From the NCBI GenBank assembly GCA_016801885.1, contig CM028882.1, positions 4,402,001-4,466,000 of the forward strand: a stretch of DNA of 64,000 bases, written 5' to 3'. Numbering within the stretch: position 1 is the first letter of the stretch; each line of letters begins with the position of its first letter. Source of the DNA: Toxotes chatareus. Its lineage: Eukaryota; Chordata; Actinopteri; Toxotidae. A model generated the notes under the pieces. That model ran no database searches, had not been told where the DNA came from, and worked only from the letters and a program-made list of their open reading frames with translations. The translations under genes and the position numbers were made by a program. Shown in pieces: positions 23,041 to 33,870 of the stretch.

Positions 23041-23044
23041 TTTT

Positions 23045-23066
23045 TGTGTTGTGTTGTGTTGTGTTG
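23045..23066. repeat. TTGTG pentanucleotide microsatellite
   Basis: About four tandem TTGTG units, then a diverged unit. Confidence 0.9.
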
Positions 23067-23184
23067 GTTGCTTTGCAAAAGCAGTTACAACACCTCGTCT
23101 TCTGCAACGACACTGAAAAGCTTCATTATCTTACAAATGTTATGGCAGTAGCAGACAGTGTCAATCTAAACTGTGATTTGAACT

Positions 23185-23465
23185 GTGTACGTTTACTCAA
23201 GTGCTGTACTTGAGAGCAAATGTGTGTATTCGATTTATACTTCACTTCTCCGCTACATTTCATATTGAAGTGTGGTACTTTTTAATCCACTATATTTAGC
23301 TGACAGCTGACAACAGTGAGGAGTTTATAATGAGGCTTTGTCATAGATAAACTACTAAACAGAATGTGCAAGTAAAGCTGCAACAAATCGTTGATCATTG
23401 TATTTTTTACAGTGTGGTGTTAGTACTTTTACTTAGGGATCTGATCGCTTCCTTCAGCACTGGCC
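23185..23465. repeat. Teleost interspersed repeat, ACTTTTACTC family (copy 2)
   Basis: The order TTTACTCAAGTGCTGTACTT, CTCCGCTACATTTCATATTG, GGTACTTTTTAATCCACTA, TTAGCTGACAGCTGACAAC and finally TGGTGTTAGTACTTTTACTT then GGGATCTGATCGCTTCCTTC follows, end to end, a repeat that is abundant in percomorph genomes. It is better preserved than the copy at 145-430. It has no coding potential. The recall of the family is strong; its formal class is not known to me. Confidence 0.65.
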
Positions 23466-23999
23466 AGGATAAAGGTACCTACTTAACTTGACTAAACCCA
23501 GAAGACTTGAAGCTTCATATTAACTTTGGCTGAACTTTCAAGTGCATTTTTGCCCATAACAACGACTGTGGGCTTTGTTTTATCTATTTCAAAACCATAT
23601 CTGTACACATCAATGTGTAAGAATCTATACAGATATATCAATGCCAGCAGAGAGAGGAGGAAGGATTACAGTGAGCAGCATACTGTACACATGTCCTGTT
23701 AGAACTGCATTAAGAAAGATTTGAAAAAATCTGGACCTATCCTTTCATTTAAAACGGTGAAGCACAGGGTGACAAAAAAGATTCAGAGTAGATCCCTGAA
23801 CTAAAGTTGAACCTGAGATATTTCCACCATGTGCCTGTGCGCACTTTGAATAATCATCGCTGTTCAACAGAAACACTCAAAATGTACAAGTTGTCTGTGA
23901 ATCTCACATCACTACTTCGCTCCACGCTGGCGGTGGGTGTTTGAGAAGAGGAAATGAGAGGAGCAGCAGGAGGAGGAGGAGGAGGATGTGGAGAGGAGA
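23466..23999. other. Non-coding stretch ending in a GGA tract
   Basis: No gene is recognised. A GGA trinucleotide array lies at about 23,968-23,986. This is the transition from the repeat-rich left part of the window to the island-rich right part. Confidence 0.5.
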
Positions 24000-24320
24000 A
24001 GGGGCGGATTGTCATAGGAGTCATCAGTAACTGTCGCCACCGTGCTGCAGGCTTAATTAACTAGCTTGCTCGTTAGCATTGCTGCCCTCTTTTCTCTCCC
24101 TCTCTGCTCGCTCGCTGCTCTGAATAAGAACGCCTGATTATTCTGCGCTCCAGTCGCAGCCAATTACAGGCTCCAAATGGAACAACATTAATCAAATCTT
24201 TAGTATGGTGGCAAACTCAGAGGTATCAGATTGCAGAGGGACGCAAAACTAATATGTCACTGTCACTGGCGGTTGCACAGGCATTTAGCAGCTAGCATTA
24301 GGGAGACGGGTGAGACGGGC
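24000..24320. promoter_or_regulatory. Candidate conserved enhancer island with homeodomain sites
   Basis: A balanced, repeat-free segment with TTAATTAA (24,053-24,060), CTGATTATTC near 24,134, CAATTACAGG (24,161-24,170) and ATTAATCA (24,187-24,194), followed by GGCGGTTGCACAGG and GCAGCTAGCATTAGGG. There is no open frame. The decamer CAATTACAGG reappears in the island at 43,748. This is one of the most convincing regulatory-looking blocks in the window. Confidence 0.5.
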
Positions 24321-24899
24321 TATCGCCTGGGTGTAATATGGAGCCTGATCTGGAAACCATTAGCATGACACGGCAGCAGAAAAGCAGGGCCTGTCCTCAC
24401 CCCACACTCATTTTTTATCCACCCCCCCACACCCACGCCTCTCTCCTCCTTCTTCCTCAGTTCATTCTCCTCAGCAGTCAGACGTGTGAGAGGCAGAGAA
24501 GGACAAATTGGGGGATGGAAGGCTGCAAACTGGGTGAATAGAGAAAAGGAGACGTGGAGGGGTAACGAGAGGTGAATAGTAGGAAATGGAAGAGACAACG
24601 AAAAGAAGCGATGAGGGCCTTTCAGGTTCTTCAGACAGGAAAAGGAAGATAAAGAAAGAGAAGAGAAATGTTCTGCCAGCGTGGCTGATGTGAGTCTTGC
24701 TGGACGAGAACACCCAGAACTAAATGCTGCCATTCAGACTCTGGCCTCCCAGAGAGTGGCACTGGATCTGGAGAAGGAGGAGCGCACACACACAGGACCA
24801 TGACCCAGCAAACTGTGTCTTGCCACCTCACTGGCTTCCCAGGGCTTGGCCCGAACCACCAAGCCACAGTCAGAGCCAGCCAGAGGACACCACTGTATA
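24321..24899. other. Non-coding spacer, purine/pyrimidine biased
   Basis: The stretch holds a C-rich then GA-rich sequence between two regulatory-looking islands. Minus-strand open frames of 137 and 92 codons here are serine/leucine/phenylalanine-rich products of that bias, with no domain. Confidence 0.5.
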
Positions 24900-25230
24900 A
24901 TGGCCTCATTAGGACAAATGATTAAAGCCCAACTGAAATGTGCTAAATGCCTGTGTCACTGAAGTGGCCTTTAAACGGGCATAAATAAACAAGAGTTATG
25001 CTGAAGGTTTGGGCGTGCACCCTGGCAGCATAATAAATTACAGGGTAATGATATTAAAAGCACAGAGTCGTTAAGATGCCAAGCGGAGACGCCATAAATC
25101 CAGGCGCGGGCTCCCACTGGCTGTCCCCACTCCGAGTAATTAAAGCAGATTTATGAGGTGCATTACATCAGTGCTAGATAGTTCATATATCGGCCTGCTT
25201 TATTGGACAGTCTGACAGGCGCCAAAAAAT
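24900..25230. promoter_or_regulatory. Candidate conserved enhancer island with HOX/CDX-like and forkhead sites
   Basis: The block contains AAATGATTAAAGCCC near 24,916, ATAAACA (24,985-24,991, forkhead type), CATAATAAATTACAGGG near 25,029, CCATAAATC (25,092-25,100), GAGTAATTAAAGCAG near 25,134 and ATTTATGAGG near 25,149. The repeated ATAAA/TTTAT cores suit posterior HOX or CDX factors. There is no repeat and no sustained open frame. The regulatory reading is inferred. Confidence 0.5.
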
Positions 25231-25482
25231 ATTGTTTCGAGTTCCCCGGCCCCTCGCAGCCGAGAGGCCTCTCCCAGCACTCCATCTTTTGTTGTGTCAG
25301 TCCTGTGTGGTTGTGATGGATGGACCGATCCACTCCTCCGTTGCTCCCCACGCTTGTTCGGCTCCCCCCATCCTTCCTCAATGGGAGACTTGTGACAGTA
25401 CCAAATAGCTTTATCTTCACACAGCAGCTCTTTCACGCCATCCCTCCTTTTTCTCCTTCTCACCGGGACAAAAACAAAGAGC

Positions 25483-25530
25483 ACAGACACAGGTGTAAAG
25501 GCCTGAGATGGCCTTTACACCTGTGTCTGT
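25483..25530. repeat. Perfect 21-bp inverted repeat
   Basis: The arm at 25,483-25,503 is the exact reverse complement of 25,510-25,530, with the 6-base loop TGAGAT. No flanking repeat family is apparent. Perfect short-loop palindromes of this kind are usually produced by a local template switch. Confidence 0.9.
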
Positions 25531-26364
25531 CCATATGTCTGAAACTATAAAACTAAAGAAAGAAAGGGAGTGGAGCAATTACAGTCAGAAAGTTAAAGAG
25601 TGATGTACTTATTACACATCCTTTCCCCTATCCTCCAGGGTTAGATGAACACGTTGATGTGACAGTAAATCAGACAGTCAGGGTGCGATTAAATGTTGGA
25701 TATTGATTAGTCAGTGTCCCCCACCTCCTTACCTTTTATAACGTTATTTGTGATGTGTAATTGTACAGTACTCCCCAAGTTATAAGCTTTTTAATGCTCT
25801 TTTGTTACCATGCTGAGTTACAGCGCAGCACTCTTAAAATGTTAAACTGTTCAGCACAATGTAATTTGGTGTAAGTGGCTCCTCAGCTCTGCACAAGAGC
25901 TTTATAGTTGCTTTATCAGCCATCACCTTGGATCTGAGGCTCCAGCCGTCCTTAAAGCACCCCTCCATTTCCCATTAATTCACAGCACAAGTACAACTGC
26001 TTTACATGTTGTTCCCAGCCCATTGCATTCACATGCAATATTCTTAGCTATGCGTGTCTGTATGGATGGATGGTGGAAGGTGCTTGCTTCAATGTCTAAA
26101 GGTGTCATAGTGCCTTTTAGCAACTGCTCTAAACACTCGTATTTACTGTAACAGGACCTGTTTGTTTAAGTGGACATAAAATATATGTGTTTCTGTCCTT
26201 CTAGTTATACCTATCCTCATAAAAATAAACCCCATACATATACATTTACATAGCTGTACATGCTGTAATGGTTCAGTGGTTATGATCTTGTGTATATTTC
26301 AATAAAATCACTGTGCTCCTTAACTGCTGATGAACCTTAAATGCCCCCACAGGAAACACACTCT
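25531..26364. other. Non-coding stretch, possibly weakly regulatory
   Basis: No gene is visible. Several TAAT cores and CATTAATTCACAGC near 25,973 give it a regulatory flavour, but there is no compact cluster. Confidence 0.4.
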
Positions 26365-26545
26365 GAGAGCCAGACAACTTAATTGGTTTGGCTGCATGTA
26401 ATTTTAATAGGTCCTGTAATTAGGTTGCTTATTATAAAGAATGTAGTCATAAATCATGTGAAACAGAGTTACATATACATTTCCTGTCATTACAAAATAT
26501 TCTTCCAGTGCTGCAAGTGTGCCGCTAAGAGTCACATGCAAGAAA
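26365..26545. promoter_or_regulatory. Candidate conserved non-coding island
   Basis: Homeodomain-type cores cluster here: TTAATTGG (26,379-26,386), GTAATTTTAATAGG near 26,398, TAATTAG (26,417-26,423) and CATAAATCATGTG near 26,448. The composition is balanced and there is no repeat or open frame. It is a typical enhancer-like texture without independent support. Confidence 0.45.
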
Positions 26546-26599
26546 CCTGAGCGTCCTGTTGTTGAAGACTGGCCTGAAAAGAGAAAAAAAGAAAACAGG

Positions 26600-26900
26600 G
26601 AGGGAGAAAAAACTAACTGATGTTAACGATCTCTGACACTTTTATTATCATTATTAATTAGTGCTTTTCAAGCAACACATTTAAATCAATATAAAGGAGT
26701 GAAACAAATTTCAGCGACCACTCGGATCAATCTGGGGGAGTTTTTTTTATCTACATTAATGTCAGTAAATTCAACCCATTACCATGGACGTGGCAGGCTG
26801 GAAGATTGGTGTGATTTCTAATTAGAAGGACATGAACCAACTAACCATTAGTCTTCTTTCATCTGCAGTACGAGCACGTTTACGATTAATGTTTTTCCCT
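26600..26900. promoter_or_regulatory. Candidate conserved non-coding island
   Basis: Contains ATTAATTAG near 26,653, TACATTAATGTCAG near 26,752 and the perfect 12-bp palindrome TTCTAATTAGAA (26,816-26,827), an ideal homeodomain dimer site. The end, CTTTCATCTGCAG at 26,857-26,869, looks like a splice acceptor, but no open exon follows. Confidence 0.4.
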
Positions 26901-28766
26901 TTCAAGTTTCTCTATATTCCTTGTTGGTGTTGCAAGTGCTCTGTCCTAAACACAGTGTAACACATATCAGACAAGCTTCACACCTGTGCAGATACAAATA
27001 TTACTGTTACGAGTTCCCACAACATGCAGCATATAGGTTAACCACAAGCAAAACACACACTACAGTTAAATGTGCTTACATAGACAACACATGTATGTGT
27101 AATCTTATGCACACATGTAAATACACACACAAGCCTGCTGTGCATGCCCTTTTCTCCACAGGTGTTACTCCTGGTGCAGCATCACCACCTCCCCGCAACC
27201 ACCAGTTTGGAAACTCTGTGCAACCCTCATCTCTGTCCCCCTAAATTAACTGCTGTGACAACTGTTCCTCCCAGCACTCAATATAAGAGAAAGTATGTGT
27301 GTGTGTGTGTGTGTATGTGTGCATAAAGTGGGGGTGGGGTGGGGATCTAGCCAGCAGCGACAAACGTCTGCTTTGTCCTTTAGAATAATAGGCCTGGGCT
27401 ATATTTTTTAAAACATAGCAGGGCCCTCATTAATTTTAATATCTGATGATGACTTAATTTATCAAAGACTTGTTCTTTTCAGCAGGGCATGTGGAGCAAG
27501 TGTGCTGGCACTCCTGTTTGGTTACTTATCACCTCAGTGGGGTAGGTGAACAGGAAGTGGAGTGCACAGATTTAAAGGTACTCTATATACACTGCAGAGA
27601 GGGTACACATCTTTCATTTGGCTTCCGATTACATGCAAAGTTGGAGCTTTAGATAAAGTTGCGGTCATGTTAATACACATTTGTAACATGAATTGTTAAA
27701 AAAAAAGAAAACAAGTTGAAAGACTAACCCAGTTAAAGTACTGTTCTATTTTACAGAAACGTTGTAGTGCCCTTTTTCAGTCTTCAATCCATCCATATAA
27801 AAAAGACTACATTTTTTCTTTTTGTACATTTACCCAATTTTCAGCCCAATACTTTAGTACAATGCTACACACCATTGTAGGGTCACATCTGTATATATGA
27901 TAGGTGCATTTAGTATATATAGTTTTTCTTCAACTCTTGAGCTGCTGTAACAAGTTCATTTCCCTGTGGGGATAGACAAAGTTTCATCTTGTCTCTCTCA
28001 TCTTCTTATTTTAGACTAACTCTTAATAACAGATAATTCAGCAGTCAATATTATTTGGATTGTGAAATAACAGAAACTCTGTTCTTCTGCATGAACATTT
28101 GAGGTGTTACACACATTTAATATCCCTACTTCCACACTTATTTTCCACTTTGCTTCATAAAGGACATCCCGCATTTGCAATGAACACTGGCTCTGGACAT
28201 ACATCATGTGCTATGGATTCATCCATTCTGGATGTAATTCCTAGGGATACTGAACTGATCAGATACCTAAACTACTCAAAGTGGCTTCTTCTAAAGTAAA
28301 GAAGCAGCAATTGTTCTCAGCATTGTGAAAACCATGCATAACCAAATTTGGATAGTTTGAATCTTTCAGACACTCTGAAAGATGAATTAGTTTTGAGTTG
28401 GTTGATGTAAAGATGGTCAATAGTTATAACATGAATGTTGACTGCGCTTGAATCTGTATATGTGTATGGAGAATGGTTCTGTCCAAGCAGGCCACAGTAT
28501 GATTAGTGTGTGTGTACGTATACAGAGCAGTTGTGTTTCTCTTACCATTGGTGGTGAGGTTTATTTTGCTTACTGTGTAGATTTTTTACGTTATCTGTTT
28601 TATGGGGAGAGATGGACACGGCAGACGTGTGTTTGAAAAGCAGCATGTCTCTGTCCCTGTCGGTGCGTCTGAACAGGCGGAGAATGAGAATGAGAGCAAA
28701 CAGCAGTGTGCAGTCAAGAGTAGCACAGCCACTCCATCACCGTGATAGGCCTTGTCATCTCTCTCG

Positions 28767-28797
<31 letters not shown>

Positions 28798-30069
28798 CCC
28801 TTCTCCCCCTTCTCCCCTACTCCTACAATCTCAGTCTCCCTCCCTTCCACTCCCAGTGGTAAGGATGGGGTGTAAAGTTCACTCCTGCCTAATTTATCAC
28901 CCACCCTCCCTCCACAGTCCTGTACAGTCATTAGCTGCACACTGACACAGCAACCCAGCCCACACCCTACCCTCATTTATTGTCTTTTTACAGCAAGGAA
29001 GCAGCATCAGTTAATTAAAGGCTAAATTGCCCAGTGTCCCCAGGATATGCAGGGGGTCAAGGGTTCCTTAGGTAGAGTGGGTGGAGTTTGGTTGATTTGG
29101 GTGGGGTTGGGTGGGGTGTACTGCTGCTTGAAAGAAGTTGCATGATTATGTTGTATGAAATTTAGAAGTTTGAGGTCTTTCACTTTGACCTTTTCACATC
29201 ACCCGTGTTTTCTTTCAAGTTTTGCTTTGCGTGCCCTTGGCATGATGGCTTGTGTGATTTGTTAGTGATTCAAGCATGATTGTGAATGAATGAAGAAAGA
29301 AACTGAAGGGATGAAGGTTTTTTATTATCTAGAAATGACGTGCAAAGAACAAAGGAAACAAATTTAAATTGAATTTTCAAATGGAAGAACAAAGGAAGAA
29401 ATAAATAATAAAAACAGATTAACAGAGTAACTATTTACAACAAACAATATTAATTAACTGTACAAATGACAAACAAAACAGCTGTGCCAATGAACATATG
29501 CAAAAGTATAAGGCAAAACATGGCATGGAAAACTGTACAATTGGTCCAGCTGGGGGGAGGAATGGGGGAGGAAGAAGTTAGATGATTCACATATGGATCT
29601 TCACCTCGTCACCTGCACCTTGTCCCGAGCACCTGTGCCTCACTGGCTCCCCACTTCGTAAACATTTTTGACAGTAGTGTTTTGGTTCCTGTAGGTTAGC
29701 TGCTAACTGAGATTTTTATATCCCTAACTTTTACTATTGTGTTAGGTTAGACCATGTCCACACAGATGGCATAGCATGAGCAGCACTTCTAACACTGCTC
29801 AGAGCCCAATATACAGTTACTGTAGCTATGTGGATAAATGGAGGAAAGAAGCTGATGAAAACTGGTAATGCAAAAAAACGTAACTGTGATCAAGATGCTT
29901 TTTCTATTATTCCTCTTTTTTTTTGGGAGAAGCAAGTTATAAAAAGATAAAAAGTTTGGGGCGTCTTTCAGTTTCCTGTAATGAATAATATCTTCATAAC
30001 AAATCACAGAACAGAAGACAACAGAAAGAGAACAGATGAGATAAAAGAAAAGCCAGTCTGTTTTTGACC
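26901..30069. other. Long non-coding stretch with microsatellites and a G-quadruplex motif
   Basis: It holds a GT array (27,296-27,320), a CT array (28,758-28,798), a GGGTGGGG-type quadruplex motif (29,099-29,116) and two SOX-like AGAACAAAGGA sequences near 29,346 and 29,386. The rest is AT-rich and featureless. Open frames of 60-107 codons have no recognised domain. Confidence 0.5.
28758..28798. repeat. CT microsatellite with CG interruptions
   Basis: CT units interrupted by CTCG, then a pure CT run. The overlapping serine/leucine-rich and Arg-Glu-rich open frames are artefacts. Confidence 0.92.
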
Positions 30070-30420
30070 TAAATGTTGACTAATTAGTTTATGTTTTATA
30101 TTAGCATTGCAGGCCAGGTGACCAATACACCCTGAGTGAGTCCTAACAGGTGCTTCAGGCTCAGTGCCCTTGTAAGGGCACACTCTGCAGTACACTGCTC
30201 TGCTGTTTACTCTCTCAGTCAACCAGCTGCACTGCACGTTTATAATACTCTCATAAGTACGCTACAGATGGATATGGGTCCCCTCGCCGCCGCTCCCTGG
30301 CTTATGATTAATGAGTAGCACTTGGAGCCGCATGTGTTGCTGCCTCGCAGCTCCGACATGTCTTTCCGGACCCGACATTTTGTATCCTCTGTGAAAAATG
30401 AGCTCCTCTGTGTCGTTCAT
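30070..30420. promoter_or_regulatory. Candidate conserved enhancer island
   Basis: The 8-bp palindrome CTAATTAG (30,080-30,087) is followed by the inverted repeat GTGCCCTT/AAGGGCAC (30,164-30,181) and by TGATTAATGA (30,305-30,314), the same decamer as at 11,234. The stretch 30,240-30,400 is GC-balanced and repeat-free. No sustained frame is open. The position between further islands suggests a regulatory cluster. Confidence 0.5.
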
Positions 30421-30539
30421 TACACTGTTCCACTGCCAGAAGTCTCCACTGCATATTCCTGTTCACTAAGCCTTGTGTCATGCTTGTGCTGCGTGTGGGT
30501 GTCCATGTCACTTTGCATCTAACTCACTTATCGAGACAG

Positions 30540-30850
30540 CTATCCAGTGAAATGCATGCCATGGGAATGACTTGACTGTAATTTGGGACCGTTACAAAAG
30601 GGAGACAAGTCAATGGAGGAGGACCTGACAGCCTAAAGAAGGAAGGATTTCAGGGCTCCCGTAGAGGACACGCTCCATAAGAAGCCCTGGCACAGCAGGA
30701 AAGAAGCCACTTTTCTGCTGTGCAGGCAGCCTGATATGACAACGGCCCAGTAATCATTGTTCCTCCTCTGAAGCTATAGCTGTAATTTGGTCTGTCGGAG
30801 AATGGAGTCCATTTGTCTGACAATGCTAGCCATACTCAGTCGACATTCTC
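30540..30850. promoter_or_regulatory. Candidate conserved non-coding island
   Basis: Repeat-free, balanced sequence with TAATCATT (30,751-30,758) overlapping CATTGTT (SOX-like), GCTATAGCTGTAATTTGG near 30,773 and GAAATGCATGCCATGGG near 30,549. It ends where a CA-rich tract begins. There is no convincing frame. Confidence 0.4.
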
Positions 30851-30999
30851 GTGCAGCAGCACACACACACAAAGAGGTGCCACAACCTACACAGATACAC
30901 AACAAGCTCTCATACGCCTTCATATAAACACACAGCAGTGTCACACACTGTCGCGCACACAGATAAACACACTCCCTACTACTCAGCACTCTCTCAAGG

Positions 31000-31260
31000 G
31001 CACGTTCCAATAAAGCGGCATTGGAAAACAGCCATCTGATGGATTGGACCAGGAGACGGCAGCACAGGCAAATCCCCTAATGTGGCATAAATAAGGCTGC
31101 CGTGCTCCGATCGCTCTCTACAGACAATGTAAATTATATTGTCAGGCGCAGTCACTTCCCCACTCGCTGTGCAACTAACAAGAGTCACCCGCCAAATCTC
31201 GACAAGGAGAGGTGGAGCTACCAGTGGGAAGGAATAGGGGAATTAATTAAAGTGGCAACC
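31000..31260. promoter_or_regulatory. Candidate conserved enhancer island
   Basis: Contains CATAAATAA (31,086-31,094), ACAATGTAAATTATATTGTC near 31,123, which is a loose palindrome around AATT, and TTAATTAA (31,243-31,250). It lies between CA-rich tracts and has no repeat content. Short open frames do not resemble proteins. Confidence 0.45.
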
Positions 31261-31379
31261 CACTTACACCACACACACAAGCAGATACAAGCATGCACAC
31301 ACATATAAACAGATGTATTCACACACAGAGCCACACACACAGGTAGTGTATGTAGTTTGATTTATTTTCCTTGCTCCTG

Positions 31380-31660
31380 TGCACTCCCCTCCCTCTCCTG
31401 TGGCTCTTGGTGAAGGTCGATGCGACAGCTTTGCCGGGGAACAGAGGTGATGCTGCTCAGCCATTTTGAAGCTAAGCTCCCTGCATGTCTGCCTGAGGCC
31501 TGCAGATTCTCAGGGGGCTGACAAACGCAACACAGAGGGCTGTGAATAATGTCAAGTGAGATACATTGACTTCCATCACTTCAGAACTTCCCACAGCCGC
31601 CTCAGACTGATTAAATGCAGAGCCAAGGACGAGAGATTTAGTGTCACTATTAACCTTCGT
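31380..31660. promoter_or_regulatory. Possible conserved non-coding island
   Basis: Balanced repeat-free sequence with CAGCCATTTTGAAGC near 31,458, GTGAATAATGTCAAGTGAG near 31,542 and GACTGATTAAATGC near 31,605. Motif density is lower than in neighbouring islands. Confidence 0.35.
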
Positions 31661-31799
31661 GGGCTGCTCCTCGTCTTCCTCTTCTCTTCACACAGTCTTT
31701 TACCAAAATTGTCCTTCCTGTCCCTTGCTGTCCGTGCAGCTGTTTTATGTCAGGTTGGTTCCAAGACTTTGTCAGGCCACAGCTGCTTTATCCTCTCCA

Positions 31800-32130
31800 A
31801 ACTTCTGTCTTCACAACAAGGCCTCATTACTATGGAAGAAATCAATAAGACCTGTCAAATGAGTCTGCTGGGGTATCCTGCCACTCCTTGTAAAATGTAG
31901 TGAAGATGTTGTGATACGCCAATAACAAGCCTCTATAGCATTCTAGAAATAGCATGTCCTGATGACAGAGCAATAAACAGACTTTACAGGCTTCATTGGC
32001 AAACAGTTAAACAGAGCAAAAAATGTTGCTGAAAAGCGTAAAGCCGAAAGCCACAGCAGAATGTATGTCCCTTGCAATTATTGGCCCATAAGTGGGCACA
32101 TTCATAAGATGAGAAATGCTTAAAACAAAC
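31800..32130. promoter_or_regulatory. Candidate conserved non-coding island
   Basis: Contains GAAATCAATAAGACC near 31,838, CCAATAACAAGCC near 31,919, GCAATAAACAG near 31,970 (forkhead-like) and CAATTATTGG (32,075-32,084). There is no repeat or coding signal beyond chance frames. Confidence 0.4.
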
Positions 32131-32219
32131 AGCATGCTTCACACACTGGTATTCCTACAAACACTGAAACCCACAAGTGCTCCTTCCTTGGATTCTACCA
32201 TGCATAGAAACAGCTTTGC

Positions 32220-32400
32220 CCTCTCTCTGTCAAACATTTCCTCCCATAGCCGGCTAAAAAAGTGTTTCCCAATGCTGACAGGGAGAATGGATGGCCTCCA
32301 TTACGCCTGGCTACAAACACATTCCGCCAGGATGAAGGGGCCGTAAATTATCCTGCGAGCGAGCAGCCCCGGCCACAGCCGAGCCAACAACCCCACCCCC
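32220..32400. promoter_or_regulatory. Possible conserved non-coding island
   Basis: Contains CTCCATTACGCCTGG near 32,296 and GGCCGTAAATTATCC near 32,339, then a GC-rich segment that runs into C-rich low complexity. The reading is by texture and short motifs. Confidence 0.35.
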
Positions 32401-32519
32401 CACCCCCCTCACTTCTAATGGGGTCGGCCCATCCACAGCCCGCACCGCACTGAATCACACACCCTATACCCAAACATATACTGTCACCTGTGTGTACATA
32501 CAGTATGTGTGTGTGCATG

Positions 32520-32555
32520 TTGTTGAAATGGGGTGGGGGGTGGGGGGGGGGGTCC
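32520..32555 (+). repeat. G-rich tract with quadruplex potential
   Basis: GGGG, GGGGGG and a run of ten G are separated by single T residues, enough for a four-stranded G-quadruplex. It lies in a spacer between two islands. Confidence 0.8.
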
Positions 32556-32669
32556 GATAAGTCCGATTTAACAAAGACATGCACTGTAACATCAGCGTGG
32601 TTGGGATGGGGCATAACACACGTGCAGAATTACAGCACAAAAACTGTGCGACAGGCTGCACACTGGCAG

Positions 32670-32860
32670 GTCTAATGCTGTGAAGCTTGAGGGCGTCACT
32701 GTAAAAACATCAGCCGTATGTCGGGTCAAATTCAGTTCACATGACACAAGTGTTGTTGGCAGCTGGAAAGCCATCAAATAGGCCAAGACATTGCCCGATG
32801 AATGCTAAGTGTGTGTACGTAAATCATTACATGCAAATACTGAAATGTCAGGCAACATTG
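32670..32860. promoter_or_regulatory. Candidate enhancer island with a perfect octamer
   Basis: Contains the perfect POU octamer ATGCAAAT (32,831-32,838) directly after AATCATTAC, a typical adjacent-site arrangement. AACATCAGCCGTATGTC near 32,707 and GGCAGCTGGAAAGCC near 32,758 complete a balanced repeat-free block. The island at 45,050 holds an octamer on the other strand. Confidence 0.45.
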
Positions 32861-33659
32861 TGTTCCCACAAGGTAAAGCTTGTTCTTCTTATGTGACTCC
32901 TCCCTTTCTCACCCTGCAGCACTGATAGGAATCTAGGTCCTCCCTTTTGGCAGTTGAAAACAAAACCCCCAAAGGAGAAATCTTCCCACTGTAACTACTC
33001 TTTCTTCTTCCTCGTGACATTTCATCCAAACGTTTGTCTCTGCTGTTTCTTTTCATACTACCAGGAGATTCCTGAGAGGCCTGTTGCTCAGTAAATGGGG
33101 TCACAAGCTTGAGAGTTTTTCTTTTTTGTAGCTTGGATAAGTGTGTTTGTCCTTGTTGGTTTCTGAGTGTGTGTTTGCGAATTTGTGCATGTCCATTTTG
33201 TTTTCATGCCAACTTTGTGTTCACCGTGATGCATCAGTCCCTTTGCAAACTGCAGTATCTCTACCAAGATATTTATGGACATTAATAAAACATGGTGTTT
33301 TGAAGAAGTGGTCACGTCAATGTTTTTATCATTTACTGATCTGCTGCTATTGGATGTCTGACATCCAATACCACCCGTACTCATGCAATAAAGTTTCCTC
33401 ATGGGGTTTATTTAATAGCAGTACCATGGCAACAAGCACCAAAACAGCTGTCTCTGTTGAATATTTATGTGTATATTTTCATTGCTGCTGTGGCACCACC
33501 TACAAAAGTCAATTTACCTCAACTGTAAAGGGTCAGAGACAGAAATCTCCCAACATGGGCCAAGAAAATATATCCTTTCTGTAGGGCGAGACACCACTAG
33601 GGGTAAATGAGAAAAAAAAAAAAAGTTTTTGCACAATTTGGGTGAACCGACCCGTTAAT
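32861..33659. other. Non-coding stretch
   Basis: No gene, although a 147-codon plus-strand frame (33,141-33,584) is present. Its translation is Cys/Ser/Val-rich, has no domain and shows no splice context. A small near-perfect palindrome, TATTGGATGTC and its complement around one T, lies at 33,348-33,370. An A run sits near 33,610. Confidence 0.5.
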
Positions 33660-33870
33660 GTTTCATCTTTACTTATCAGTGCCCCTGCACACTGAACGCT
33701 TACCAGAACCACACAACCTGACAGAATGACCCCCCAGCTTAGCTCTTCACCACGGGGCAGCCAGCTGCAGGGTCCTGCCTGAGGTGGAATGGGCCTTGGT
33801 GACAGGTCACATTATACCTGGGTGCTGACAGGGGGAAAGGGGTCAGCCCTACTGTCAGGGCCAAGAGGGA
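33660..33870. promoter_or_regulatory. Possible conserved non-coding island
   Basis: GC-balanced sequence with GACAGGTCACATTATACC near 33,801, containing the nuclear-receptor half-site AGGTCA (33,804-33,809), and CAGCCAGCTGCAGGGTCC near 33,757. A purine-rich low-complexity tail follows. Weak support. Confidence 0.3.

Noticed and set aside
26857..26890. Acceptor-like CTTTCATCTGCAG
   Set aside because: No donor and no maintained frame follow; it is better read as part of a non-coding island.
33141..33584. Plus-strand open frame of 147 codons
   Set aside because: Cys/Ser/Val-rich translation with no recognisable domain, no coding-like codon pattern and no splice sites in suitable places.
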